A DNA stretch of 56,961 nucleotides from DAOPJM01 sp964490325 (GTDB taxonomy: Bacteria; Bacillota; Clostridia; Christensenellales; CAG-138), in NCBI GenBank assembly GCA_964490325.1, contig CAZBBX010000013.1, forward strand, positions 1 to 56,961, written 5' to 3'. Below the pieces are notes generated by a model, which searched no databases, was not told the origin of the DNA, and saw nothing but the letters and a program-made list of their open reading frames with translations. A program made the translations under genes and the position numbers. Shown here piece after piece: positions 17,101-25,676 of the stretch (position 1 is its first letter; each line of letters opens with the position of its first letter).

Positions 17101-17117
17101 TTAACATGGATTTAACA
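17101..17117 (+). promoter_or_regulatory. Pho box upstream of pstS
   Basis: Two copies of TTAACA (17101-17106 and 17112-17117) are spaced by 11 bases, the direct-repeat arrangement bound by PhoP response regulators of Firmicutes. The site is about 70 bases before pstS, and a PhoP-like regulator is encoded in the same operon. Confidence 0.7.
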
Positions 17118-17187
17118 AAAGCGCTCTTTTGTATTTGATGTTGCCGCCGTATCCTTATGCCTGTAAGAAGAAAGAAAGGTAAGGAAA

Positions 17188-18003
17188 ATGAAGATGAAGA
17201 AAACGATACTTGCGCTTGTCCTTGCGGCGCTGCTGTTGGCTGCGGGAACCGCCTGCGGCACAAAGTCCGTCGGCGGGACGGTGTCCACCAACGGCTCTAC
17301 CTCGATGGAGAAGGTCATCGGCGCTTTGGGCGAAAAGTTCACGCAGATGGACGCCTCCGTCTCCTTTACCTATGATCCCACCGGCTCCGGCAGCGGCATC
17401 ACCGCCGTGGCGGAGGGACGCTGCGACATCGGCCTGTCCAGCCGTGACCTGACCGATGCGGAGAAGGCGCTGGGCTTGACGGGAACGGTGCTTGCCTTTG
17501 ACGGCATCGCGGTCATCGTAAACCCCGCAAACAGCGTTACGGAGCTGACCCTTTCGCAGATCGCCGACGTCTACACGGGCAAGATCCAAAACTGGAGCGA
17601 GCTTGGCGGCAGCGACGCCCCGATCGTATGCATCGGACGGGAAGCGGGCAGCGGCACGAGGGACGGCTTTGAAAGCGCCACCGACACGAAGGACAGCTGT
17701 CAATACAGGCAGGAGCTGACCGCCACGGGCGATGTGATCGCAAGCGTGGCGCAAAACCCCGATGCGATCGGCTACGCCTCCCTTGCCTCGCTCAAGGACA
17801 CGGTCAGAGCGCTTGCCGTAAACGGCGTGCTGCCCACCGAGCAAAGCGTTCGTGACGGAAGCTACCTCATCTCCCGTCCCTTCCTGCTGGTCACCAAGGA
17901 CGATACGCCGCTCTCTAAAACGGCGCAGGCCTTCTTCGACTACTGCCTGTCGAAGGATGCGGCGGAGCTCATCTCGGCTGCGGGCGCGGTGCCCAAGCTG
18001 TAA
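17188..18003 (+). CDS. pstS: Phosphate ABC transporter substrate-binding lipoprotein
   Basis: A 271-residue lipoprotein that captures phosphate outside the membrane. A signal peptide with lipobox AAGTAC places the lipidated cysteine at residue 23. The phosphate-binding segments STNGSTSME, DPTGSGSGITAV and GREAGSGTRDGFES are those of PstS. First gene of a seven-gene operon with its own Pho box, followed nine bases later by pstC. Confidence 0.96.
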   Translation: MKMKKTILALVLAALLLAAGTACGTKSVGGTVSTNGSTSMEKVIGALGEKFTQMDASVSFTYDPTGSGSGITAVAEGRCDIGLSSRDLTDAEKALGLTGTVLAFDGIAVIVNPANSVTELTLSQIADVYTGKIQNWSELGGSDAPIVCIGREAGSGTRDGFESATDTKDSCQYRQELTATGDVIASVAQNPDAIGYASLASLKDTVRALAVNGVLPTEQSVRDGSYLISRPFLLVTKDDTPLSKTAQAFFDYCLSKDAAELISAAGAVPKL

Positions 18004-18012
18004 GGAACGCCT

Positions 18013-18945
18013 ATGGAGCGCCTGTCCTATCCCGTCACGGCGGTGTATCAAAAAAAAGGCACAGGCAGAAAGAACGCTCCGCGCAGGGTCGCCGAAACGA
18101 TCCTGCACGGCGTCTTTTTGACGCTCGGCCTTGTCATGGTGGGCTGCGTGCTGCTCATCTCCGTCTACCTCATCCTTGCGGGGCTGCCAGCGCTGCAAAA
18201 GATCGGTCTTGTCCAATTTCTGTTTGGCAAGGAATGGGCAAGCACCGCGGCGGAGCCTGCCTACGGCATTCTGCCCTTTATCCTAAGCTCGGTATACGGC
18301 ACGGCGGGAGCGATCCTGCTGGGCGTGCCCATCGGCTTTCTGACGGCGGTGTATCTGTCCAAGGCCGCGCCAAAAAGGGTCAAGGCGCTCGTCTCGGGCG
18401 CGGTGGGGATCCTTGCGGGCATCCCCTCCGTCGTGTACGGCTTGGTGGGCATGCTGGTGCTTGTTCCCGCCATACGCTCCCTGTTTCATGTACCCGACGG
18501 CGCAGGCCTGCTTGCCGCCATCCTTGTGCTTGCCGTGATGATCCTGCCCTCCATCGTGAAGGTGTCCATGACCGCGCTTGACGCCGTGCCCATCGAGTAC
18601 GAACAGGCCTCCCTTGCGCTTGGCGCAAACGAGGTGGAGACCTGGTTTCGCGTCAGTGTGCCCGCCGCCAAGAGCGGCATTGCCACGGCGGTGGTGTTGG
18701 GCGTGGGACGCGCCATTGGCGAGGCCATGGCGGTGATGATGGTGTCGGGCAACGTGGCAAACATGCCCTCGCTGTTTCAAAGCGTTCGCTTTTTGACCAC
18801 CGCCGTTGCAAGCGAGCTGTCCTACTCATCGGGGCTGCAGCGGCAGGCGCTGTTCTCGATCGGTCTTGTGCTGTTCCTGTTCATCCTGCTCATCAACGCC
18901 GTTTTGCAGCTGCTGCTGCGCGGCAGAGGAGGGAAACGCGCATGA
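18013..18945 (+). CDS. pstC: Phosphate ABC transporter permease PstC
   Basis: A 310-residue inner-membrane permease with six predicted helices. The conserved GIPSVVYGLVGM and the EAA-type loop ALGANEVETWFRVSVPAAKSGI, which docks on PstB, are present. It overlaps pstA by four bases. The N-terminal 30 residues (KGTGRKNAPRRVAET) are basic and cytoplasmic. Confidence 0.96.
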   Translation: MERLSYPVTAVYQKKGTGRKNAPRRVAETILHGVFLTLGLVMVGCVLLISVYLILAGLPALQKIGLVQFLFGKEWASTAAEPAYGILPFILSSVYGTAGAILLGVPIGFLTAVYLSKAAPKRVKALVSGAVGILAGIPSVVYGLVGMLVLVPAIRSLFHVPDGAGLLAAILVLAVMILPSIVKVSMTALDAVPIEYEQASLALGANEVETWFRVSVPAAKSGIATAVVLGVGRAIGEAMAVMMVSGNVANMPSLFQSVRFLTTAVASELSYSSGLQRQALFSIGLVLFLFILLINAVLQLLLRGRGGKRA

Positions 18946-19805
18946 AGAAAACCGTCGTGCAAAGAAAAAGGCTGCTGTACACCCTTGGCCTAAAGGCGCT
19001 GCTGCTGCTTGCCGCAGGTCTTACGACGGCGCTGGTGCTGTTTTTGATCGGGTATGTCCTTGTGAAGGGGCTGCCGCAGCTTTCATGGGAGCTTGTGTCC
19101 ACAAGCCCAAGCTACCTCACGGATCGCATCGGCATCCTGCCCGACCTTGTCAACACCCTGTACATCGTGATCGCAACGCTTGTTGTCCTGCTGCCCTTGG
19201 GCGTGGGGGCGGCGATCTATCTGACGGAGTACGCAAGGAACAAGCGGCTCGTCCGCCTCATCGAATACGCGGCGGAGACCCTGTCGGGCATCCCATCCAT
19301 CCTGTACGGACTGGTGGGGCTGCTGTTCTTCGTGCAGTTTTTGGGGCTTAAGACCTCGCTGCTGGCAGGCGCTTTGACGCTTGTGATCATGAACCTGCCC
19401 ACCGTCATGCGCACCACGCAGGAGAGCCTCAAGACCGTGCCGCAAAGCTATCGCGAGGGCGCTTACGGTCTGGGAGCGGGCAAGTGGCGGGTCATCCGCA
19501 CCGTGGTGCTGCCCGACTGCGTGGACGGCATCCTCACGGGCTGCATCCTGTCCGTGGGGCGCATCCTTGGCGAGAGCGCCGCGCTGCTGTTCACGGCGGG
19601 CTTTGCGCACAGCCTGAACGGCTTTGTCGAGGGGCTTTTCGGCTCGGGCGCAACGCTGACGGTCGCGCTCTACGTCTATGCAAAGGAGCAGGGTGCGTTT
19701 GACGTGGCCTTTGCCATTGCGGCGATCCTTATGCTGCTGACGCTTGTGATCAACCTTTCGGCGGCCTGCTTAGGCCATTATTTTCAAAGGAGGAAGGCGG
19801 TATGA
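18942..19805 (+). CDS. pstA: Phosphate ABC transporter permease PstA
   Basis: A 287-residue permease, partner of PstC, with six helices. GIPSILYGLVGLLFF and the coupling loop GLGAGKWRVIRTVVLPDCVDGI are conserved. Four-base overlaps with pstC upstream and pstB downstream indicate coupled translation. Confidence 0.96.
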   Translation: MKKTVVQRKRLLYTLGLKALLLLAAGLTTALVLFLIGYVLVKGLPQLSWELVSTSPSYLTDRIGILPDLVNTLYIVIATLVVLLPLGVGAAIYLTEYARNKRLVRLIEYAAETLSGIPSILYGLVGLLFFVQFLGLKTSLLAGALTLVIMNLPTVMRTTQESLKTVPQSYREGAYGLGAGKWRVIRTVVLPDCVDGILTGCILSVGRILGESAALLFTAGFAHSLNGFVEGLFGSGATLTVALYVYAKEQGAFDVAFAIAAILMLLTLVINLSAACLGHYFQRRKAV

Positions 19806-20557
19806 ACCCCATCCTTTCGACACGCGATCTAAACCTGTGGTACGGCGATACGCAGGCGCTCAAGGGCGTCTCCATGGAGCTTTGTGAAAAGAGCATCCAC
19901 GCGCTCATCGGTCCCTCCGGCTGCGGCAAGTCCACGTTCCTAAAGACCCTAAACCGCATGAACGACCTTGTGCCCGATGTAAAGATACGCGGCACGGTGG
20001 AGTATGAGGGGGAAAATATCTACGCCCCCACGGTGGATGTGTACGAGCTGCGCCGCAGGATCGGCATGGTGTTTCAAAAGCCGAATCCCTTTCCCATGAG
20101 CGTATACGACAACGTTGCCTACAGACCACGGACGCACGGGATCCGCAGCCGCGCCAAGCTGGACGAGCTGGTGGAGCGCGCCTTGACGGACGCCGCCATC
20201 TGGTCGGAGGTGAAGGATCGGCTGAAGAAGTCGGCGCTGGGGCTTTCGGGCGGACAGCAGCAGCGGCTGTGCATCGCAAGGGCGCTGGCCGTGGAGCCGC
20301 AGGTGCTGCTGATGGATGAGCCCACCAGCGCGCTGGATCCCATCTCCACATCGAAGATCGAGGAGCTTGCCATGCAGCTGAAAAGCAGATATACTATCAT
20401 CATCGTCACGCACAACATGCAGCAGGCTGTCCGCATCTCCGATCACACCGCGTTTTTCCTGCTGGGCGAGCTGATCGAATACGGCGAGACGGAACGACTG
20501 TTCGGCGACCCAAGCGACAAACGCACCGAGGACTATATCACAGGGAGGTTTGGCTGA
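19802..20557 (+). CDS. pstB: Phosphate ABC transporter ATPase PstB
   Basis: A 251-residue ATPase energising the PstSCA phosphate importer. Walker A GPSGCGKST, PstB-specific KTLNRMNDLVP, Q-loop FQKPNPFPMSVYDNVAY, signature LSGGQQQRLCIARALA, Walker B LLMDEPTSALDP and H-loop THNMQQA are all visible. Normal length for PstB. Confidence 0.98.
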   Translation: MNPILSTRDLNLWYGDTQALKGVSMELCEKSIHALIGPSGCGKSTFLKTLNRMNDLVPDVKIRGTVEYEGENIYAPTVDVYELRRRIGMVFQKPNPFPMSVYDNVAYRPRTHGIRSRAKLDELVERALTDAAIWSEVKDRLKKSALGLSGGQQQRLCIARALAVEPQVLLMDEPTSALDPISTSKIEELAMQLKSRYTIIIVTHNMQQAVRISDHTAFFLLGELIEYGETERLFGDPSDKRTEDYITGRFG

Positions 20558-21210
20558 TGCGAAAGCAATTTTTGGAGCAGCTCGCGCTCCTAAACCGCGA
20601 GCTGATCGAGATGGGCGCCATGTGCGAGGAAGGGATCGCTCTTGCGGCAAAGGCGCTGCTGACGGGCGATACGGCGCTTGCCGCCACGATGGCGCCGCTT
20701 GACAGCGCCATCGATCAAAAGGAGCGCACCATAGAGGCGCTGTGCCTCAAGCTCCTGCTGCAGCAGCAGCCTGTGGCGCGGGATCTGAGGCAGATCTCCG
20801 CCGCGCTCAAGATGATTACCGACATGGAGCGCATAGGCGATCAAGCGGAGGACATCTGCGAGATCATCTCCTTCCTTGCAGGCCGCAGCTGCGACGACTG
20901 CGTGCCCATCTTTGAGATGGCAGGCGCCGCAAGCCGCATGGTGACGGAGAGCGTGGACGCCTTTGTGCGCCGCGACAGCGAGCTTGCCGCCTCCGTGATA
21001 GCCTACGACGACGTGGTGGACGGCCTGTTTATCAAGGTGAAAAGCTCCTTGATCTCCCTGATCGCCGTGATGCCGTCGGAGGGGGAGTACGCCCTTGACC
21101 TGCTGATGATCGCCAAGTATTTTGAACGCATCGGCGACCATGCCGTGAACATTGCCGAATGGGTGCTGTTTTCCCTGACAGGCAAACATGAAGGAGGGGC
21201 GGAAGCATGA
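20557..21210 (+). CDS. phoU: Phosphate signalling regulator PhoU
   Basis: A 217-residue all-helical protein with two PhoU repeats (about residues 10-100 and 115-205), each with metal-binding acidic motifs such as DMERIGDQAEDI and YFERIGDHAVNI. PhoU passes the transport state of PstSCAB to the PhoR kinase (established role). It shares a base with the pstB stop codon and overlaps phoP by four bases. Confidence 0.96.
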   Translation: MRKQFLEQLALLNRELIEMGAMCEEGIALAAKALLTGDTALAATMAPLDSAIDQKERTIEALCLKLLLQQQPVARDLRQISAALKMITDMERIGDQAEDICEIISFLAGRSCDDCVPIFEMAGAASRMVTESVDAFVRRDSELAASVIAYDDVVDGLFIKVKSSLISLIAVMPSEGEYALDLLMIAKYFERIGDHAVNIAEWVLFSLTGKHEGGAEA

Positions 21211-21881
21211 TCTATTGCGTAGAGGATGACGCGAGCATCCGTGACATCGAGCTGTATACCCTGCGCTCCGTGGGGCTTTCGGCAAAGGGCTTTCCCGACG
21301 CCGCGTCGTTTCTGGACGCGATACGCATCGAGCTGCCTTCGCTTGTTCTTATGGACGTGATGCTGCCCGAAATGGACGGCGTGGAGCTTTTGCGAAAGCT
21401 CAAGGCCGACGGCAGGACGCGGGAGCTTCCCGTCATCATGGCGACCGCCAAGGGCGCGGAGTACGACAAGATCCTAAGCCTCGATCTGGGGGCGGACGAT
21501 TATCTGGTCAAGCCCTTCGGCATGATGGAGATGGTCTCCCGCGTCAAGGCGGTGCTTAGGCGCAGCTCGCCCAAGGAGCCGCCTGCCGTCCTGTCCGTCG
21601 GGACGCTCAGCATGCTTCTCAGCTCGCATACCGTCACCGTCAACGGGGAGCGTGTTGCGCTGACGCTCAAGGAATATGAGCTGCTGCGTCTGTTTTTGGA
21701 GAATCGCGGCCGCGTGTTCACCAGGGAGCAACTGCTAAGCGACATTTGGGGCTTTGATTACATTGGCGAGACCCGCACCATAGACGTACACATCCGCACG
21801 CTCCGCCAAAAGCTTGGCGACTGCGGCGAGCTGATCGAAACGGTTCGGGGCGTGGGCTACAGATTGGAGGCGCAGGTATGA
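21207..21881 (+). CDS. phoP: Phosphate response regulator, PhoB/PhoP type
   Basis: A 224-residue OmpR-type response regulator. The receiver domain has acidic residues at 7-8, the phosphoacceptor D50 in LVLMDVMLPEMDG and the conserved K102 in VKPFG. The C-terminal winged helix (about residues 125-222) carries REQLLSDIWGFDYIGETRTIDVHIRTLRQKL. Encoded between phoU and the kinase with four-base overlaps, it very likely binds the Pho box before pstS. Confidence 0.93.
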   Translation: MIYCVEDDASIRDIELYTLRSVGLSAKGFPDAASFLDAIRIELPSLVLMDVMLPEMDGVELLRKLKADGRTRELPVIMATAKGAEYDKILSLDLGADDYLVKPFGMMEMVSRVKAVLRRSSPKEPPAVLSVGTLSMLLSSHTVTVNGERVALTLKEYELLRLFLENRGRVFTREQLLSDIWGFDYIGETRTIDVHIRTLRQKLGDCGELIETVRGVGYRLEAQV

Positions 21882-23539
21882 CCAAGCGCATCTTTCGATC
21901 GATCCTGCTTGTGGCCGTTGCCGTGCTGCTGCTGTGCTTGGCCCTCATCATGGGCGTGCTGTACCGCTATTTTTCCTCCGTACAAGACGAGCAGCTCAAG
22001 GCGATGCTGACCCTTGCCGCGCACGGCGAGGAGGACGGCGGCATCCCGTGGCTGGAGAGCTTGGAGCTGGGCGAGTATCGCCTGACGCTCATTTCCCCCG
22101 ACGGCACGGTGCTGTATGACAGCAAGGCGGACGCTGCGAGCATGGAGAACCATTCGGATCGCGAGGAGGTGCGGGAGGCGCTGTCAAAGGGCAGTGGCGA
22201 GAACGAGCGCATCTCCGCCACGCTCACGGAAAAAACGCTGTACCGCGCCCTGCTGCTGCCCGATGGGAACGTGCTGCGCAGCTCGGTGACGCAAAGCAGC
22301 GTATTCTCCCTGCTTATCGGGATGCTGCAGCCCATCTGCATCGTGCTTGCCGTCTCCGTTCTGCTTGCAGCCCTGCTGGCAGCCCGCACCGCCAAGCGCA
22401 CGGTCGAGCCGCTCAACAGGCTCGATCCGGAGCATCCCCTTGAAAACGACGCCTACGCGGAGCTGTCCCCGCTGCTGACGCGCCTTGCACAGCAGCAGCG
22501 CTATATCGATGCGCAAAAGACGGCTCTTAAAAATAAGCAAAACGAGTTTGCCTCCATCACGGAGAACATGAACGAGGGGCTTATACTGCTCAACGAGGCG
22601 GATGGGATCGTAAGCATCAATCCCGCCGCGCAGAGGCTTTTCGGCACGGATGCGGACGCCGTGGGGCAGGATCTGTTGACCGTGGAACGTGACCGAGGGT
22701 TTTGCGCCGCGCTTGACGAGGCCAAACGCAGCGGCCACGGGGAAGCGAGCCTTACTCGTGACGGAAGGCAATACAGCTTTGTCATGAGCCGCATCCCCTC
22801 CGACAAAGGCGGCGGCGGCATGGTCATCTTGGCCTTCGACGCCACGGAAAAAGCACGCTCGGAACGGCAGCGCCGTGAGTTCACCGCCAATGTTTCCCAT
22901 GAGCTGAAGACGCCGCTGCAATCGATCTTGGGCAGCGCCGAGCTGATGGAGAACGGGCTTGTCCCGCCTGAGGAGCTGCCGCGCTTTACGGGTCACATCC
23001 GCACCGAGGCGGCAAGGCTGGTCACGCTCATCGACGACATCATCCGCCTGTCGCAGTTGGACGAGGGCGAGAGCTTCCCCGCGGAGCTGCTTGACCTCAA
23101 CGAGCTTGCGCACGAGGTCGCCCTGCAGCTTGGCGACAAGGCCGCAAAACGGCAGGTGGCGCTTACGGTGAGCGGCTCGTCCGTCATGGTCTTCGGCGCA
23201 AGGCGGCTGCTGTTGGAGATCCCGTATAACCTGACGGATAACGCCCTGACCTATACCGAGGCGGGCGGCTATGCCCATGTCCAAACCGAGCAAAGCGGCA
23301 AAAATGCCATGCTGACCGTCAGCGACAACGGCATCGGCATCCCAAACGAGCAGCAGGAGCGCGTCTTTGAACGCTTTTATCGCGTGGACAAGAGCCACTC
23401 CAAGGAGACGGGCGGCACGGGGCTGGGGCTGTCCATCGTCAAGCACGCCGTGCAGACGCTTGGCGGCGAGATCCGCTTGGAGAGTGCCATGGGCAGCGGA
23501 ACAACCATGACCGTGACCCTGCCCGGGATGGATCAGTGA
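21878..23539 (+). CDS. phoR: Phosphate sensor histidine kinase PhoR
   Basis: A 553-residue membrane kinase. Helices at about 7-29 and 143-169 enclose an extracytoplasmic sensor of about 110 residues, followed by a PAS-like domain (FASITENMNEGLILLNEADGIVSINPAAQRLFG), the H-box VSHELKTPLQSI with His341, and the HATPase domain with N, G1 and G2 boxes (LTDNALTYTE, VSDNGIGIP, GTGLGLSIVKH). Last gene of the pst-pho operon. Confidence 0.94.
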   Translation: MTKRIFRSILLVAVAVLLLCLALIMGVLYRYFSSVQDEQLKAMLTLAAHGEEDGGIPWLESLELGEYRLTLISPDGTVLYDSKADAASMENHSDREEVREALSKGSGENERISATLTEKTLYRALLLPDGNVLRSSVTQSSVFSLLIGMLQPICIVLAVSVLLAALLAARTAKRTVEPLNRLDPEHPLENDAYAELSPLLTRLAQQQRYIDAQKTALKNKQNEFASITENMNEGLILLNEADGIVSINPAAQRLFGTDADAVGQDLLTVERDRGFCAALDEAKRSGHGEASLTRDGRQYSFVMSRIPSDKGGGGMVILAFDATEKARSERQRREFTANVSHELKTPLQSILGSAELMENGLVPPEELPRFTGHIRTEAARLVTLIDDIIRLSQLDEGESFPAELLDLNELAHEVALQLGDKAAKRQVALTVSGSSVMVFGARRLLLEIPYNLTDNALTYTEAGGYAHVQTEQSGKNAMLTVSDNGIGIPNEQQERVFERFYRVDKSHSKETGGTGLGLSIVKHAVQTLGGEIRLESAMGSGTTMTVTLPGMDQ

Positions 23540-23545
23540 AGATCC

Positions 23546-23748
23546 TGTAGGGGCGGATACCATCCGCCCGCTTCGCGGACGGAAGTGAAGTGCCGCCGTT
23601 GGCGGCGTGATGCGGCAGGCCTTCGTCTGCCGTGATGCGTTGCGCTTATGGCGCAACAGGATGCAAAGCGATCTGAACTGATCACTGATCACTGTTAACT
23701 GATCACTGTTGCCCGCGATTCGGCGGGTGGATGATATCCGCCCCTGCA
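23546..23748. repeat. Multi-hairpin intergenic repeat with terminal inverted repeats
   Basis: The unit starts TGTAGGGGCGGAT and ends ATCCGCCCCTGCA, inverted copies of one another, each inside its own small palindrome (GGGCGGAT/ATCCGCCC). Between them are perfect hairpins: GCCGCC/GGCGGC (23592-23606), CGGCAG/CTGCCG (23613-23632), GTTGCGC/GCGCAAC (23639-23657), then tandem ACTGATCACTG units (23676-23710). The terminal motif recurs at 40813 and 40859. No coding potential. It fills the gap after phoR; 23749-23925 shows nothing recognisable. Confidence 0.8.
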
Positions 23749-23925
23749 ATTTCCGTTAAGGGGGGGCAGCAGCACCGCCACACCGCAAGCAGAAATGGCA
23801 AACAGAAATTCTCTGCGTGATGATCTGAAAAACATATACTCGTATGGTTTCAGATCCCGCCGTTATTTTGACCTCCTATAAATCATCTCACTTTTTATCG
23901 TTTTCGTGGTTACTGTCTTTAAAGC

Positions 23926-24876
23926 TTATGTATCAGTTCCGGTGTAGAAGGTCGCTTTGCCTTTTCCGTGGCGTTCTATAACACCTTCTTCAATTAGCTT
24001 CTTCAAAGCATTTTCAACGGATGCTTTTCCGATCGACGGAACGATCTCCATGATGTCGCTCTTGGTAAACTTGCCGATCTTCTCATTTACTGCTTTTTTG
24101 ACCTGTTCAATCGCAGGCAGCTTTTCGTCCATCAGGTTTACCCAACTTTCAAAATCACGATAAGCAGAGAGTACAATGCTGAGAATATACTTGATAAACG
24201 GTGTTGCATCATTTTTGCCCGCATGCCATTCGTGGTCACTTTGCTCCAAGACAGCATAGTATTTTGATTTGGTCTTTTCAATTTTGCTCTCAATACTGAT
24301 ATACCGTCCGACAAAATAACCGCAGCGACACAAAAGCAACGTTGTCAGTAAGCGCGACATTCTTCCGTTGCCATCGCTAAACGGATGGATACAGAGGAAA
24401 TCATTAATGAATATCGGAATAAGAACAAGAGGATCAACCACGCAGGAATCAATAACGCTGTTAAAGCTCTCACAGATTGAGTCGATTGCATCAGGTGTTT
24501 CATTGGGAGGGGTCGGCAAAAAACGAATGCTCTGCTTGCCGTCGGCGTCGGTTTGGGCAATGAAATTCTGCGTGGATTTGAATCTGCCGCCGATGGATCT
24601 CTCTGAATACTTATATAGATCGCGATGCAGCTGCAAAATACATGACGCACGAATCGGAATATATTCGTAGCTCTCATGAATGGTGTTCAGAACATCACGA
24701 TACCCCATGATCTCTTCTTCATCGCGGCTGCGCGGCGTTGTCTTTTCCGCACAGAGCTGCTGAATTCGCGTGCTCGTTGTAACGATCCCTTCAATTCTGT
24801 TAGACGCCTCGGTGCTTTGTATCTTCGCAACCTCGGTCAATTTATCAAGAACGGCGGGTTTTCGCTTCAGATACAA
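23926..24876 (-). CDS. Fic family protein (probable AMPylase), N-terminus likely frameshifted
   Basis: A Fic-domain protein expected to transfer AMP or another nucleotide moiety to hydroxyl side chains of target proteins. The core motif HPFSDGNGR places the catalytic His at residue 164 counted from the TTG at 24876; an inhibitory helix SNRIEG (residues 25-30) marks an autoinhibited class II Fic. A winged-helix-like C-terminus (TKSDIMEIVPSIGKASVENALKKLIEEGVIE) may bind DNA. The same frame continues upstream to about 24972 without a start codon, encoding the family N-terminus (FDYTTLANRQWDSEILGLV). A well placed ATG (24974, GGAGGT six bases upstream) is in another frame, so one base appears lost near codon 2. 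Either a truncated TTG-started product or an inactive gene. Confidence 0.85.
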   Translation of the reverse strand: MYLKRKPAVLDKLTEVAKIQSTEASNRIEGIVTTSTRIQQLCAEKTTPRSRDEEEIMGYRDVLNTIHESYEYIPIRASCILQLHRDLYKYSERSIGGRFKSTQNFIAQTDADGKQSIRFLPTPPNETPDAIDSICESFNSVIDSCVVDPLVLIPIFINDFLCIHPFSDGNGRMSRLLTTLLLCRCGYFVGRYISIESKIEKTKSKYYAVLEQSDHEWHAGKNDATPFIKYILSIVLSAYRDFESWVNLMDEKLPAIEQVKKAVNEKIGKFTKSDIMEIVPSIGKASVENALKKLIEEGVIERHGKGKATFYTGTDT

Positions 24877-24993
24877 TTCCTGTCTGCCCTTATGCTCATG
24901 GATCTGTGCGACAAGTCCGAGTATCTCGCTGTCCCACTGCCTATTCGCAAGCGTTGTATAATCAAAACTCTCATTTGCCTACCTCCGTCTTGA

Positions 24994-25095
24994 TTCGCCT
25001 AATTTTAGCACGTATTTAGGCGATCGTCAATTGCTGTCCGACTATATACGCATAGTATTTGCTTGTATTAGGCGATTATTCGTTTGATAGGCGAA
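24994..25095. promoter_or_regulatory. Four TAGGCGA operator boxes around the fic promoter
   Basis: TTAGGCGA-like boxes lie at 24994-25002 (inverted), 25015-25023, 25068-25075 and 25087-25095. The first two form an inverted repeat straddling the -10 box of the fic promoter; the other two are direct repeats upstream. The arrangement looks like a cooperative operator, possibly for autoregulation by the Fic winged-helix tail (inference). From 25096 to 25372 I see no gene or clear signal. Confidence 0.6.
25002..25030 (-). promoter_or_regulatory. Promoter of fic gene
   Basis: Minus-strand TTGACG (25025-25030) and TAAAAT (25002-25007) with a 17-base spacer, about 28 bases from the ATG at 24974. The spacer and the -10 flank carry the operator boxes. 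Confidence 0.7.
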
Positions 25096-25372
25096 TGCGT
25101 AATGCTGTTTTCGGACCGCACATCACCCGAATGCAGCGATCCGCCGTCTTTGTGCAACCGACAAGAGCAAACTTCTCTTTTCTCTTTTATCCGAAAAAGT
25201 CACCGGGATCACAGAGAAAGAAAAGAACGAAGACGGCGCTTAGCATCTGCTGCAGACATTCGCTGCGCGCATTCATGAAGTGAAGTCACCCACGAAATCA
25301 TTCGCTCCAAAGGAGTAAGCTCATTAACCAAGCGCCTTCCATCTTCGTTAGCCCATAAGGGCAACTTTTAAC

Positions 25373-25414
25373 AAAAAAGCACCTCTGTCCATAGGACAAA
25401 GGTGCGCTTTTTTG
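25373..25414 (-). terminator. Terminator after tRNA/6S cluster
   Basis: Minus-strand hairpin GCACCTTTGTCC/GGACAGAGGTGC with a 3-base loop followed by six T, immediately after tRNA-Gln. It closes the transcript from the tRNA-Val promoter. Confidence 0.88.
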
Positions 25415-25415
25415 G

Positions 25416-25486
25416 CTGCGGAACAAGGATTTGAACCTTGACAATACGAGTCAGAGTCGTAGGTGCTACCATTACACAATTCCGCA
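25416..25486 (-). tRNA. tRNA-Gln (CTG)
   Basis: Acceptor TGCGGAA/TTCCGCA, anticodon stem TACGA/TCGTA with loop CTCTGAC giving anticodon CTG, T-arm CAAGG-TTCAAAT-CCTTG. Discriminator G; CCA is not encoded. Confidence 0.93.
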
Positions 25487-25491
25487 TTCTT

Positions 25492-25676
25492 TTGTAAGAG
25501 AATCCCGAGTTGCCGTCCGTTGCCGTGATAAGACCCGCCTCTCGGCAGGTGGGTGTATCGTGGTGGCCTCAGTCTTCCCATAAATGGGCTTGACTTCTTC
25601 CGTTCCAACAAGTACTCCCGGCATCACTCTGTGGGTTTATCACACCAAACGTAACGCACAACGCAGGATCCAATTC
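25492..25676 (-). ncRNA. ssrS: Probable 6S RNA (ssrS)
   Basis: The 190 bases between tRNA-Val and tRNA-Gln hold no ORF of note but resemble Firmicutes 6S RNA on the minus strand: a closing stem pairs GTGATAA (near the 5' side) with TTATCAC (near the 3' side), preceded by the typical 3' hairpin CCCACCTGCC-GAGA-GGCGGG, with an internal purine-rich open region in between. 6S RNA binds sigma-A RNA polymerase and tempers transcription in stationary phase. Recognition is by pattern memory and pairing; a covariance search would decide. Confidence 0.65.

Noticed and set aside
23546..23748. Rho-independent terminator of the pho operon only
   Set aside because: Hairpins are multiple, lack T-runs and the terminal motif recurs elsewhere, so it is better seen as a repeat element, though it may also slow transcription.
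25059..25283. Plus-strand 74-codon frame in the fic upstream region
   Set aside because: Low-complexity basic composition, no ribosome site, overlaps the operator boxes and matches no family.
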